From Acephala macrosclerotiorum (Eukaryota; Ascomycota; Leotiomycetes; Helotiales; Mollisiaceae), in NCBI GenBank assembly GCA_014904845.1, contig MU119238.1, positions 62,001-126,000 on the forward strand: a stretch of 64,000 nucleotides of DNA, read 5' to 3'. Positions 1 through 13,494 of this stretch are shown piece after piece. Below the pieces are notes generated by a model, which saw only the letters and a program-made list of their open reading frames with translations, was not told the origin of the DNA and made no database searches. A program made the translations under genes and the position numbers. How positions within the stretch are numbered: position 1 is the first letter of the stretch; every line of letters begins with the position of its first letter.

Positions 1-1536
1 GCCACACGAGACTATGCCAAAGATCTTTTCTCCAGCCTCCAGCTACGTAGTCATCTTCAACTTGGACGCTCATTCGCTCGGCAATGCCCGCTAGTGCTGG
101 AAGTCTGTCGTGAAAGTAAGTCAACGTCCCTTTCATGTATTCTTGGACGATTTCAGTCCAGACGATGTTCAAAAATCTACGTCGGTCCTCAGGGTTCTTA
201 ATGGACTTCGTAGTTGCAGGACTCCCAGGGCCGAGTATCAACTCCCGAAATTTGAGTCTACTCCAAACTGAAGTCGGGGGAGACGAGAACCCGTCCGTAG
301 GGTGTTCTGAGTCATGGCAGATCCAGGTCGTTCCCATCTGCCCATAATCGAGAATGCGTGGAGAAAGTATGAACTCTTGAAAAGCCCATCCGCGCATTCT
401 AAGTGGATCGATATACGCCATTGAAGCGTCTTCCTCAATAGCAATGACTGAGCCGGTTTGGCCATCTTTACTTCGATACGAGAGCTGAAATCCCATGTTC
501 GACTTTGCGGACCCGAATGGAAAACGTGGATGCAGGAAGCCATCGTTAACGCTCTTTGCCCTGCTGGCCATTATGGCGACGGAAGAGTTTTGGTAGATGC
601 CAGCCATGCGCCCGATCTCGATAGCCTTATCTTCAATGTCGTCCTGTATAATACAGAGAGAGTCCACCCAAAGATACTTGAGTCCTAGTTCACGAGCTAC
701 GCGGACAGCATCTTGCAGCGTTTGGGGTAGAGTGTCCTGAAGAATGGTCCACCCACCGAGCCTCTCTCGGGATTTGGTCAGATTGACTCGTTGCGGGCCA
801 CCCCAGCAGTATGATAAGACTGCGTATGGAGCAGGGGAAAGCTTCTCTCGGATGTAAATACTTGAGTCGAGGTCCGAAATTTCAAGAACCCTGGTCGGCA
901 TGAAGCTTCCAAGTGGCCTTGGGCAAGAACGGTGGCTCTCCAAACAGTCCCTCATCCACTTCCTAGCGAGGCTAAAGGACTCTTCAGACGCAACGTTGAG
1001 ATTTGGCGGCCGCTGGGTCACTTCGTGGGCTAAAGGGCTCTCTAGAAATAGCAAATAATGTTAGTAAAGTGTTAGTGGAATGAAATTTAGCATTATACTG
1101 ATTTAATCATCGAGCTATCAAATCGCTTTCAAACCAAGACATCGTCCGTGCAAGATTGACTGATTGAGTAATGAAATCTAGGCATCTCACCTTCGTATAC
1201 CATACAGGTGAAGTGGGCATACCGTTGCTGTCTACTCGGAAGCCCGATGATGAGGGAATTAGAATATTCCTCGTACATATCCGGGGGATAACGAGCGACA
1301 AGAGCATCTCTTGAGAAGTCATTGTCCTCAGGCGCAATCCTATCAAAGACATACTTAGCAAAGCTGCAGCCGGCCTTGGATAGATTCTCTAGGTCTTTCA
1401 AAGTGGCCTGCTTCTCAGATGGGCTCCATATTCTCCGAAAACCCGGGGGTATTTCGTTGTTCGGCTCATTATCTTTGCTATCAATAAGAAACCTCGTCTG
1501 GCAATGGATACAAGAGTGAAGAATTGCACTCGACAT
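1..1536 (-). CDS. HET-domain (heterokaryon incompatibility) protein, 3' part outside the window
   Basis: This is a cytoplasmic protein of the HET family, linked to non-self recognition and cell death in filamentous fungi. The start codon is at 1534-1536. One intron fits at 1042-1190 (donor GTGAGA, acceptor TTTCTAG); it joins exon 1 (1191-1536) in phase 1 to exon 2. After the splice the frame reads C-x-x-C-P then P-T-R-V-L-E-I, followed by the hallmark A-V-L-S-Y-C-W-G-G, Y-L-W-V-D-S-L-C-I-I-Q-D-D, G-x-I-Y-Q-N-S-S and R-G-W-A-F-Q-E. These are the canonical HET motifs in the correct order. No lesion is seen in about 460 visible codons, so the gene looks intact although its upstream flank runs straight into a 10-kb RIP island. 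The C-terminal part lies beyond position 1. Family assignment is firm; the recognition partner is unknown. Confidence 0.9.
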
Positions 1537-1679
1537 TTCAAAATTTAAGATTAATAGCCAATCTTATTACCAAGAGTGCGATTCTTTTGGAATTACACTC
1601 TTGCACTTGAGGTGTGGGCGGACTGGAAGGGGGCCTGACCGCCTACCCAATTAGGCATTCTGCCATTGCTACCCGTATT

Positions 1680-4600
1680 CGAAATTACGACTTATATTTT
1701 AATTGTAATTATAAACTTAAAAATTGAATAAATTATTCGAATTCAAAATATATAATAAAATCAATTAAATATTATTTAAATAGTTGTTTAATAAAAACTT
1801 TATAATTAAATTAAAATTATATTATAATTTATAATCGTTTATATATATTTTTATTTTAAATATTAAATATTTTTATAATTTTTATTAATTAAATTAATTA
1901 TAATAATTTAATATAAAAAACGAAAATTAAAAAAAAAATTTAATATAATTTTTAATTAAATATTACGAAAATAAATAAATATATATAATATAAATAAAAA
2001 TTAATAATTTATTAAATAAAAAACTCGACTATATATAAACGAGAGATCACGTGCGTAACACGTGAATATAAAGAGTTTTTCGTAATATAGTAATTGAAAA
2101 ATAAAATCTCGTAAAAATTACGTATTTATACGAATTAATTATATATTTTAAATCGAGTTTTTAAAGTTTTAAAATAATATTTTATTTTTATTTTTTATTT
2201 TTAAATTTTAAAATTTAAATTTATTATAAATTTAATATTAATTTTTATTTTATTTATAATTATTATAATATAATTTTTTTTATAATAATATTAAATAAAA
2301 AAATTTAAATTAATTATATAAAATATATATTAAAAAATATATTATAAATTTTATTATTATTAATAAATTTAAAATAATATATTTAATATTTTAAATATAA
2401 TAATTATATATTTAATTTTTTTATATTTTTATTTTTATTTATAAATATTAGAAAAATAGTGTATATAGTAAAAAATAATTCATTTTATAAGATTACAATA
2501 TAAAAATTAAACTCGATAAATTATATTAAATTAAACGAAATTGTATTATTTAATTTCGAGTTTTTTTACGTAATAAAATGCTTTTTTTTGAAGATTTTTC
2601 ACATTTTCGTAAGACTAAAAAAATTTTATAAAATTTTTTCTTTTTTTATTTTATTTAAAACTCGAAGTAATTACAAATTCGTAGTTATATTTTTCGCTTT
2701 TTTGTAAAAATAAAGAATATTTCGCGTATATAATTAATATCGAAAAAAATTTGAAAAATATTATTTTGATTTTTTTTTTTCAATAATTTTAATATTAGTT
2801 TTTTATTTTCGTAATTGTAAAATTTTGATTTTTTAATCGATTTTTTATTATTTCGTTAATAATTTTCGTATTTTTTTTTGTATCAATTCGCCGATAAAAT
2901 TCTAGGAAATTTAAAAAAAAATAATAAATTCTAATATTAATATAATAATAAAACGTGTAAAATTTATTGATATTAAATATATTTAATATTTATACGACGT
3001 AATCGAATTTAATATATTTGAAAAATAAAAATATTAATTTTAAAAATTAAAATATTGATTTTGTAAATTAATATAATATTTTAACGAGATTTTATATTGA
3101 TTTATAAAAGCGAATATCGATTAAATAAATTATTTATAATTTCGATTTTGTTAATATTATTTTTACGAAAAATTGTTTAAATAATAATTGAGAAAATTTT
3201 GATAAAATATAAAATCGCGAGAAATGTATTATTAATAGAATTGAAATAATTGCAATATTGATAGTAAATAGTATTATTATATATTGAGATTGTTTTTTTC
3301 GAGATTAGTTTAAAAATAATACGTTATTGAAATAAGTAATAAAAATTAATTTAATTATTTAAAAATCGAAAATTGTTTTGTAATATTATAATTGTTTTAT
3401 AAAAAAAAAATTAATTCGTTGTTAAATTTTTTATTTTATTGTATTTTAAAATAAATATTTGTAAAATGTAATTCGTTTATAAGTCCAATAGTAAAATATT
3501 TCGTACAAATGTATTTACAATTTTTTCGACGTATTTTAAAATTTTAAAATCGAAATATTTTTCGTATTACGATTTTTATTAATTTTTTATATTTTGAAAA
3601 CGATAAAATCGTATTTTTGAAATTTTATTAATTATTTTGATTAAGTTTTTTATTTTAATTAGTATTTCGTTCGAAATAAAATCGAATAAATTTTTTTAAA
3701 ATTTTTAAAATATTATTTTTTTTAAAATAAGTTTTTCAATATATTCGATAATCGATTTTTACTTTTTTTAAATTTTAATATTAAAAATATTTGTTAGTAG
3801 ATTTTATAGTATTTTTTAATATTTGTATAATTAATTTAAATCGTTAGTTTTTATAGTATTTATATCGAAAAATAAATTATATTTTTTAAAAACGACGATT
3901 TTATTAATTTTTACGTTTTCGTTTTCGATTTTTTTATCGATATTTATCGCGTTTATTTTAAATATTTTTGATCGATTTTATTTTATTTTAATAAAAATAC
4001 TAAAGACTAACGAAAGTCGTAGAATATTTAAATTAATTATCGTATAATTTATCGTAATAATCGATATAGTTTGTATACGAACTTTGAAAAATTTTTTGAT
4101 TTTTTTTAAAGTGTCGAATTCGTTATCGTTAATCGTTACAATATTTAATTTTTGGAAATAATTAAATTAACGATAAAAAATTAATTTTATTGGATTTTTA
4201 AACGATAAATATTATTCGATTTTAAATTATTTCGTAAAATAAAATAATTCGTTTGTATTATTTTTAATATTTTTTTTAAATTTATATTTTATATTATTTT
4301 TAATATAATTTAAAAAAAGTTTTTTCGCGAGTTATAATAGAAAATTATAGTTTTTGACGTTGATTTTAATGATCAATTTCGTATTTTCGAGTATTAAAAA
4401 TTTAATTATTAAAGCGTTTATTAATTTTAATAAATTTATTAATATATCGTTTGTAGTTTTAATTAATTAAATTATTATCGAATATATTTTATAATTTAAT
4501 TTACAAATTATTTTTATTTTTATTTTTTATATTTATTTTATTATTTTAAAAATTTTATTAACGTTTAATTAAAATGAAATTAATTCGATTAAAATGAAAT

Positions 4601-7600
4601 TTTACGTCGATAATTGCGAGATTAAAATTAAACGTTCGAATTCGTTTTTAATTTATTAGACTAATAAATAAATATAAAAATTGTTTAAATTTAAAGTAAA
4701 TTTAATATTTTTGAATTTATTTTTATTTAATTTAATAAATAATCATTCGATAAAAAGTTTTAAATTATTAAAAAAATCGTTATATTTAATATAAAATTTA
4801 TCGATTTAAAATTAAATAAATAGTTTATTATTAAAAATCTTTCGATAAATAATTTAGTATTTTTTTATACGAGAAAAAAAAACGTTTTATTAATTCTTTA
4901 AAAATTTTTATTATTTTTTAATTAAAATATTAAATTTGAATAAAAAATTAATAAAATTATTAAAAGAATTAATAAAATGTTTTTAAAATTTAATAAAAAA
5001 ATAAAAAAATTAAATACGAATAATAATAAAATTTTTAAAAAATTTATTTTATATTTGTAATAAAACTCGTAAAATATTTTATAATTGAAAACGAATTTAT
5101 TATTTTTATTTAAAATTAAATTAAAAAAAATCAAATAATAAACGATATTATTTAATTCGTCGTTTAATAAAAGCGATAAAACGTATCGTTTTCGTATATC
5201 GAAAATAAATAAATTTCTTTCGAGTTCAATAAAATTTACATCGAAAATTAAAAATTTATAAACGTTAAAATTATTATTATTAAACGCTATACGCTATTTT
5301 ATAAAAATAAAATATATAATAAAATTAAATAGTTTTAATTTTAAAAATTATTATTATTATTAATAAAATTAAATTATTATAATTATTAAAAATAAAAATA
5401 TTATATAAAAAGAAATTAAAATGAATAAATTATAAATAAATAAAATTATATTAATAAATAAAATGAATATAATAAATTCAAAAATAAAATTTTTCGATCG
5501 ATTAAAATTATATAAATTTTTTTAAATCGATTGTTTTTTGAAACGATTTTGAAATTTGTATAATTATTTAATTTTTTATTATTAAACTTGAAATTAGTTT
5601 TTTAAGCGAGTACGTATACGAGTTCGAATTAAAAATTTTAATACGCGAGTTTCGTATTTTTAAATAAATTCGATTACGTTTTTAAATAATTCGATTTTAC
5701 ATTATTAGTTTTATACGTTATTATAGTTTTTTTATTTAATTAAATATTTGAAATTATTTTTATCACTATATCGAGTATATTTTTTATCGACGATTTTTTT
5801 AAATTTTTAAAATTTTCAATCGTTATTATATTCGTCGTTTAAATCGACGACGATTGATTTTATAATATTTAATTTTAATTTATTATACGAATTTTTATTC
5901 TTTGATACAAAATATAAATAAACGATAAAAATAATTGAATAAATTTTCTAATGAAAAAATAATTACAATTTATATATAAAACGATCGACGCGTTTTTTAA
6001 TAAGAAAAAAATCGATTTATTATTTTATTAGTTTTAAATTTAATATATATTAAATCGTCGATATTTATTATAAGCGATTTATACTTAGAATCGTATTGTT
6101 CTTTGATAAATATAGCGACGAAATTAATAATTAATTATACGTTTTATTAATAAAATTTTCGAATAATTTTAAAAATATTAAAAGAATTTAATTTATATAA
6201 AAATAATAAAATTATATTCGTTTTATAATCGATAACAATTTCATTTAAATTAACGTTAATAATTACTATAAATATATTATTAATAGTAGTTTAATATAAA
6301 ATAATATAATTCGTTTATAATTAATCGAAGTAAAATATAATAAAATAATAAAAATCGATTTCGATTTTTTATATAGTTTGTTTTAATAATTTATTTATTT
6401 GTAAATATTAAATAATAAATATTCGCAATTTTATATTTATAAATTTAAAAATAATTCGTCAAAGTTTGAAAACGAATTTTTTATTTCGATTAAAAATAAT
6501 ATTATTCGATATTTTTTAATTATAAAATATAAATATTATAATTAAAATTTTAATTTAATTTTCGATTATATATATAATATATTTTGAAATAAGTAATTTT
6601 TTTTTGAAGAATTTATAAAATATCAATATTAAATAATTGAAAAAATCGAAATTTTTAATTTTTCATAGAACGATCGTTTTTACGATTAAAAGATTAAAAA
6701 TAAAATTAATTGCGATTATTACGAAAAGTTTTAATTCGATATAAATTAATTGTAAAAAATCGTATATTAAAAATTGTAAAATTTTGTTATAAAAATAGTT
6801 TAAACAATAAATTAAATATTCGATTAATTTTTTCGTTAGTTTATAAATTGCGAAATTTAATAATTTTTATTTTATTTTTTCGAGATCGAAATAATGTTTA
6901 TTATAAACTTTCGAGAAAACGTTATAAAATATAGTTTTCAAAATATAAAAGCGATTAAAACTTTTGTAAAAAATATAAAATAATAAATTATTTTATAAAA
7001 AGAAAAAAAAATTATCGATTTAAATTTTTCGAGAAATTGATTTATTTTTTTTTCAATCGAAAATTTTTAAAGTTTTATAGAAATAACGATTTTTAGTATA
7101 ATTTTTTATAAATCGTAATTTGTACTTTGAATTAATAATAATTTTTAAAAATAAATAAAAATTATTTAAAAATTATTTTTTAAAAATATTTTTCAAAAAA
7201 ATAATTTTAAATTTATTTAAAATATTAAATATAATATTTAATTCTTTAAAAATATACTTTATTTCGAGATTGAATTAAAAAAAATATTCGAAAATCGTAA
7301 CGAGTTTTATATTAGTTTTAATAATATCGAAAATAAATAAAAAAATTTGATTATAAATGTTTTTTATTATTAAATAATTCGTTAAAATTTAAATAAAATA
7401 CTTATTATTTTAAATTATAATTCGAAGTTTTTTATAAATATATATTAAATATATTATTTCGAGTTCAATAAAATAATAATATTTTTCGACGAAAAAAATT
7501 AATTTACTTAAAAATAATACAAATTGAATCGTAGAAATTAATAAATTAAAAAAATTTAAAATTAAAATATAATTTTAAAATCGTTTTTAAAAATATCGAT

Positions 7601-10600
7601 TTTAAAAAAAAGCGATTTATTTAAATCGTAATAAATTAATATACGTTTATTTAATAAATAAATTTAAAAACTTTTTTATAATATTTTTTTTAATTCGTAA
7701 ATTTTTATATAATATACATATAAAAAAAAAAATTTTTTTCGTAGTTTTTTATTCTTTTTTTTATATAAGTATTTGTATTTTATATTATTATAATAATTTC
7801 GATATTTACGTATAAAACAATATATAAAATTAAAATTAATTTATTATTTTTAAATATATTTTTAAAAATTTTAAAATTTTAAAAAAAACGAAATTTTTAA
7901 TTATTATTATTCGTTTTTCGATTATAAATATTTTAAATTCATTTATACAATAATTAAAAAAATAAATCGATAAATATTTCAAAAAAAACTTTAATAAAAA
8001 TAAATATAAACGTATTTTTACGAATAAAATAAATATTTCGTATAAATATTAAAAATAATTTTTTAACGTTTTTAAAAAAACGATTATATTATCAATAAAA
8101 ACTTTAATAAAATAATAATATAATCGAAATTTTAAATTTATAATTCGTTAAATATAAATAAAAATTTTTTTAAAATTTTAAAAAATTACTTTAAAACGTT
8201 TTAAATCGCAATAATTAATAATAATAATTTTATTTTAATAATTTTTTTAAATTAAAAATTAATAAAAAAATTTTAATTTATTGATAATCGTAATATAAAT
8301 TATATTTTTAAGAATTTTTATAATTTTTTTTTAATATAATATTAAATACGCGTCGAAAATCGTTATTTTATTAATAATAAAACGAAAATATAATTTTTTT
8401 TTAATTATTTTTTAAATTATAAATACGAAATAATTAAAAAATATTAATTAAATTATTTATTTAAATTTGTTTTTATTATATATAATATTAAATATTTTAT
8501 TAATAATTTTTTAATTTTTTATATTAATAAAATATTTATTAACGATTTTTATATTTTATTAATTTTCGATTAATAAAACGAATATATATAATTTAAATAA
8601 AAAATCGATAAAATTTTTATTAATTTAATAAATTATAAATTCGTTAATTAAAATCTCGAATTAAATTACGAATTTTAAATTTACAACATATATATAAACA
8701 TTATTATTTAATACGATTTTTAAAACGTCGATTAATTTAATAATATTATTAAAAAATAATTAATTATTATTTAATATTTTTTTATTTGCGAGTATAATAA
8801 TTTCGTTCGAATTTTATTCGTTTTCGTTCGAAATTGATTTAATTATATAATAATTATTTTTTTCGTATTTTTAATATATTTTTAATTTGATTTTTCGTTT
8901 GATTAATAAATCGATAAAATTTAAATTCGTAATAATAATAAAATTTGTTTTATTTACGATAATATTATAAATATATACGTATTAAATATTAAATATAAAT
9001 TAATAATTTTTGAATAATAAAAAATATATAATTAATATTATAATAATTTTTCGAAATAAAATTATAATATTTTTCGTATATAAAATTTTTTTTTTAATAC
9101 GAGAATTTTTTATAAAAATTTAAATCGATATAATTAAATTTTCGTATAAATCGATAATAAATATATAATTTTTATAATTTAATTTTTTTTGGTATAAATA
9201 TAAAAATTCGTTATTTAAAAAAAACTTAAAATCGAAATTTTTAATTATTTATATACGAATTTTAATTTTGTTAAATACGCTTTATTTTTTAATTATTTCG
9301 AATATATATATTATAAAAATAATTCGTTTATTAAATTTTATTAATTCGTCGATTTTTCAAATTATAATTAATTCGAATTTATTAATAAATAAATTCGATA
9401 CGAATTATATTTATTTTTTATCGATTAAAAAACGAAAATAATTAAAATCGATATATATTTTATATAATTTATTATTTATTTTTAATTTAATTTTTATTAT
9501 CGCGTATATATATTCTATTATAAAATTATTCGAAATTCTCGTAAAAATTATTTATTATAAATAATTAAATCGAAAAAATTATTTTTTATTTATTATATTT
9601 ATTAATTTCTCGTATATTATTAATATTATATTTATCGATTTTTTCGATTTTTAATAAAAAAATTTAATAAAATCGATTGATATTATAAAATTTTTTATAA
9701 ATATATTTAAATAATTAAATTTTCAATAAAAAAAATTTTTCGTATTTATAATAAAAAGTTTTTTTAATAATATTAATAAAATAAAATATATTAATAATAA
9801 TTTTTTTTTCGATTAAATTTTCAAATTATATCGAATTAAAATTTAATTTTTTAACAAAAAAATATTTTTATTTTTTTAATTTTTTATTATAATTAATTTC
9901 AATTTTTATAAAAATATCGTAAAAATCGTTATCGATTTAATATACGTCGTCGTATTAATAATATCGTTTGAATTTATAATTATTATTATTAAATTTTTAT
10001 TAATTTTCGTAAAAATTTAATTTATAAATAAATTTATTATTTTCGATTTTTTCGAATTTTATTATTAATATTAATAACGCGAATTTAAATTTTAATAATA
10101 ATAAAATAAATTTTTATAATAATTTCTTATTATTAATTAATTTATTTTATTAAAAAATTTAATCGAAAAAAAAAAACTAATAAAAATTTATATAAAATAC
10201 AAAAAATTTAAATTACAATTTAAATTATTTTAAATTTTAATAAAAAATTAAATTAAAATTATTTAATTTTTTAAATTCGAAATCGCGTTTATTATTATTA
10301 TTAAATTTAATAAAATATTATTTTTTTTTAAATTGTTTTTTCAAATTTATATTTTATTATTGTTTATTTTATAAAATCTTTAATTAAAATTATTTTAATT
10401 AATATTGAAAAAAATATACGAAATTTTAAATTTATATTATTAAAAACTTAAAATAATTATTAAATAAATTTATTAAAATTTACTATTTTTATAGTACGAA
10501 TAATATTTAATATATATTTTTAAACGTTTTTTTATTATAAATATTATTTTTCGAATATATTTATTTTAAAAATTTATATAAAACCGTAATTGAAATTATT

Positions 10601-11790
10601 TTAAATTTACAAATAAATATATCGATTTATATAAAAACGTCGTTTTAATCGAATTTAAATTTTTTTTTTTCAAATTCGAACAATTCGCTAAAATATTATA
10701 TTAAAATTATATTACAAAAACAAATATAAAATTTTTATTTAATAATTAAAATACGTAATTCGATAATATTATTTTTAATTTAATTTACGAAAAAATAAAT
10801 ATTGTATTAATAAACATTTTATTCGATTATAATATAATTATTTTTATTATAAAAAAAATTTAAATTTAAATTAAAATAATTTGTATTTTTTAATTTTTAT
10901 TTTATATCGATAAAATTTTTATTAATAAAATTTCGATTATTATTATTATTATCGCGAACGAAAATATAACGTTTATTATCGTTTGTTATATTTCGTATTT
11001 AAATTTAAAAAATAATAAAAATAATATTTTATATTTATATTAATATTTCGAATATAAAATTATTTTATTAATTATTATAATCGTTATTTTCGATTTTAAA
11101 TATTTCAAATAATAAATTAATTATTTTTTTAAATACTTTTTTTCGATATATAAAATTGAAATTATATATTTCTTTTATAATATTATTTGAAAAAATCGTA
11201 CGAAATTAATATTTTATTTTAAATTCTAAAAAAATCAAACGTTTTTTTTTCGTAATATCGAAATTTTTAAAATTTTTAAAATTATTTTCTTTTTCGTTTT
11301 TAAATATATATTTCAATTTTCGAATTAATATAATAATTTTAACGATTATAATAAACTTTTTAAAAATCGTATTAAAATTAATTTTATTTTAAATTTACGC
11401 ATTCGAAATAAAAATATTTTCTAATTTTATTAAAATTTTTATATTTCGTAAAATCGAAACAATTTCAAAAGTAAAATTAAAATAAAATAAACGAAAATTC
11501 GAAAAATATTAAATAATAAATTAAATAATTTTAATAATTTAAAATTTGAAATCGTTAACGTATTTATATTTGATTCGTTAAAACTTTTAAAAATCGTATA
11601 CGATTTCGACGATATTTTATGCGATCGATATATTAATTATTAAAAAATAAAACGACGAATAAAAAATCGTTAAAATCGCGTTTCGAAATAAATATACTAT
11701 TTATAATAAAAAAAATTTTATTTAAAAAAAATATAATTAATCAAATATTTAAAATTGCGCAAACCTTAGTAAATTAAATACAAATTCCAA
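1680..11790. repeat. 10-kb AT-rich RIP island (degenerate repeat DNA)
   Basis: The base composition changes sharply near 1680 and back near 11790. Inside, the sequence is almost only A and T, and most remaining C and G bases sit in CpG. Stop codons fill all frames and no conserved protein motif can be read. This is the classic result of repeat-induced point mutation on transposon DNA in Pezizomycotina. The parent element cannot be named from the sequence: no terminal repeats, reverse transcriptase or transposase motif survived that I could see. The short open frames inside (for example 4922-5134 and 6710-6934) are Lys/Ile/Asn/Leu-rich chance products. A GC-richer scrap at about 2030-2070 is listed separately. 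Confidence 0.9.
2047..2065. repeat. CACGTG-containing interrupted palindrome inside the RIP island
   Basis: Two 7-bp arms, TCACGTG and CACGTGA, are separated by CGTAA. Just upstream (2031-2041) is a TATATAAACG stretch that resembles a TATA box. It is one of very few places in the island that keep C outside CpG. It may be a remnant of a transposon promoter or long terminal repeat, or an E-box-like protein site; neither can be shown here. Confidence 0.35.
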
Positions 11791-11793
11791 AAA

Positions 11794-12918
11794 CTAATAA
11801 ATCTTTACAATTTTCTCCAAGTCACTTTCCACCGTGCACGCCCGCTCCGCGCTAGTAAATAAAACGTTCAAGCCATTACTAAAGTTCGTAAGCCATAAAT
11901 CACCATCCTGATCAATAACAATATTAGACGGGTTCACATTGCCCCATATCACCCCCGCCCCATGAAGCAGTTGGATGCCCCGCTCTAGTTGATTGGCCCA
12001 TTTCTCCCGCGTGGCATCTGTAGGCAGACAAAGCCCAGGCTTCAAAGGGAAGAAATCATCAAGGTGCGCCTGCGTCTCAATATAATTCGTGAGGAGACCA
12101 AACGCGTTCTCTTTACCTCCTGGGCTCACCAGGCCCTCGAGATGAGGAACCTTCACCTGGGAAGGATCAAGAGCGGCATCCTGGATCTGCTGCAGCACTT
12201 CGCAATCGCGCGAAATGGGCCGAAAGTCACGAACGGAGACCTTGCAAAATTTGGTTTGGCCTCCCACAAGGACCTTGTAGCTTCTCTCGAAGGCGATCTC
12301 CTCAAGGATTTCGATCTGGGAACGGTGGATAAGAGGTAAGTCGGGACGGAGCCCCGTTACGCCACATGGCCGGGATTCATAGCTAGACGGAACAAAGTCG
12401 TCGCGGGTAATCAACTTAGCGTCTCCGTCCACGGTGACCATCTGGAGCAGAATCGTTTCGGGGTTGAGGACGTCTTCTAACGTCTGCCTTGAGGTCTGCG
12501 CGGTTTCGGACCCGGCAAGCTCTCGGATGGTCGGGCTCCCAGCCGTGACGATAAGGTTGTGTATCTCATTGATGACCTGATTCCCGGCCTGGTCAAGGAC
12601 GAGGGCCTCGGTTGGGTACATCATCTCGTAGAGCCGGCTGAGGTGCGCAGCCTCGATAGAGCCGGACGAGTCATAGCCAGGCAAAGGGGGGAGGACGGGA
12701 GGGTAGCGCGGCCCGGGATGGAAGCCATGCATAATATCGTAAGCGTCGCCGGCCGTGGTATCAGCGGGCTCGTAATTTAGCGGCAGCAGCTCCACAAAGA
12801 ATTTCTTGCGATTGCATAGGACGAGGAAGATGCAAGGCCCATTGAGGCTCAAGTCGGCGAGTAGTACGGTCATGTCATCGACCGGAATATACTCAAGAAA
12901 GCCATCTGCCGCAGACAT
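11794..12918 (-). CDS. protein-kinase-like protein with degenerate catalytic motifs (putative pseudokinase)
   Basis: A 374-residue protein without introns. The last ~60 residues look like a kinase C-lobe: H-G-A-G-V-I-W-G-N-V-N-P-S-N-I (about residues 319-333) takes the place of the H-x-G-V-I-H-G-D-V-K-P-x-N-I loop, and L-T-N-F-S-N-G replaces the D-F-G segment. The catalytic Asp is Asn, and the metal-binding Asp is also Asn, so phosphotransfer is unlikely. The N-terminal ~200 residues match nothing I recognise. The frame stops at the edge of the AT-rich island, right after D-L-E-K-I-V-K-I-Y. The same frame continues past a TAG, so a C-to-T change of a CAG codon could have shortened the protein. 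The gene is flanked on both sides by RIP islands but has normal codon use and no other lesion. Kinase-fold assignment is moderately sure; function is unknown. Confidence 0.7.
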   Translation of the reverse strand: MSAADGFLEYIPVDDMTVLLADLSLNGPCIFLVLCNRKKFFVELLPLNYEPADTTAGDAYDIMHGFHPGPRYPPVLPPLPGYDSSGSIEAAHLSRLYEMMYPTEALVLDQAGNQVINEIHNLIVTAGSPTIRELAGSETAQTSRQTLEDVLNPETILLQMVTVDGDAKLITRDDFVPSSYESRPCGVTGLRPDLPLIHRSQIEILEEIAFERSYKVLVGGQTKFCKVSVRDFRPISRDCEVLQQIQDAALDPSQVKVPHLEGLVSPGGKENAFGLLTNYIETQAHLDDFFPLKPGLCLPTDATREKWANQLERGIQLLHGAGVIWGNVNPSNIVIDQDGDLWLTNFSNGLNVLFTSAERACTVESDLEKIVKIY

Positions 12919-13494
12919 GTTGCGTGCTGGGAGGAGAGAGAGGCAAGAAGAGAGAGAAGGCTAAGGGTGTCCAGCAAAGTAGGGATAGCGAGATCAAGAT
13001 CAACTCCAAAGGATTGAATGTTATGATAGCTAACAGACACCGTGAGTAGCGAAGAGGGACCCGACCTTTATAGGTAAAATCCAATGTATCTACGAGTGCT
13101 TGACAATTGACTGTGCAGTAGGAATGCAGTTAGAGAGCAAGGCATGGGAGAGCTTTCTTGCATCATTGTACTTGGTGGTACGCTTATGCAAGAAGCATTC
13201 GGCACCTAGCTGACGCATTGGGCCATTTAGATACCCTGATGAGGATTTGCCATGATGCCCCAAATACATCTATATTGGCTTGAGGGACAGCGTGAGGCGA
13301 TATTCATTGTTTGATAGGGCAAGCCTGTAACTAGGTGTGAGGATGCCTAAGGTGTGCCCACAGGAGCCTGCACCTCAGTACGCACGACTAGATGCGTTCG
13401 AATGCAAACGCCGCCAATACATCGAGGTAGAGGATCTTCTATGTCAAAGTTGCATTTGCATTAGTTTATATCTTCGTAATAGGCCTCAGTTTTA
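12919..13494. other. intergenic, no gene seen
   Basis: This is normal-GC sequence between the start of the pseudokinase-like gene and the small AT island, and probably contains the promoter and leader of that gene. I see no coding or RNA feature. Confidence 0.6.

Noticed and set aside
4922..5134. A 70-codon Phe/Ile/Leu-rich frame that looks like a membrane protein
   Set aside because: Poly-T/A composition produces hydrophobic codons; no start context or domain.
6710..6934. A 74-codon frame in the RIP island
   Set aside because: A Lys/Ile/Leu/Asn-rich chance product of AT-rich DNA; no transposase or integrase motif is visible.
1680..11790. The possibility that the AT-rich block is a mitochondrial insertion or a centromere
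   Set aside because: No mitochondrial gene or rRNA motif can be read, and normal genes flank it within 200 bp; the CpG-only pattern fits RIP better. Centromere identity cannot be tested from sequence.
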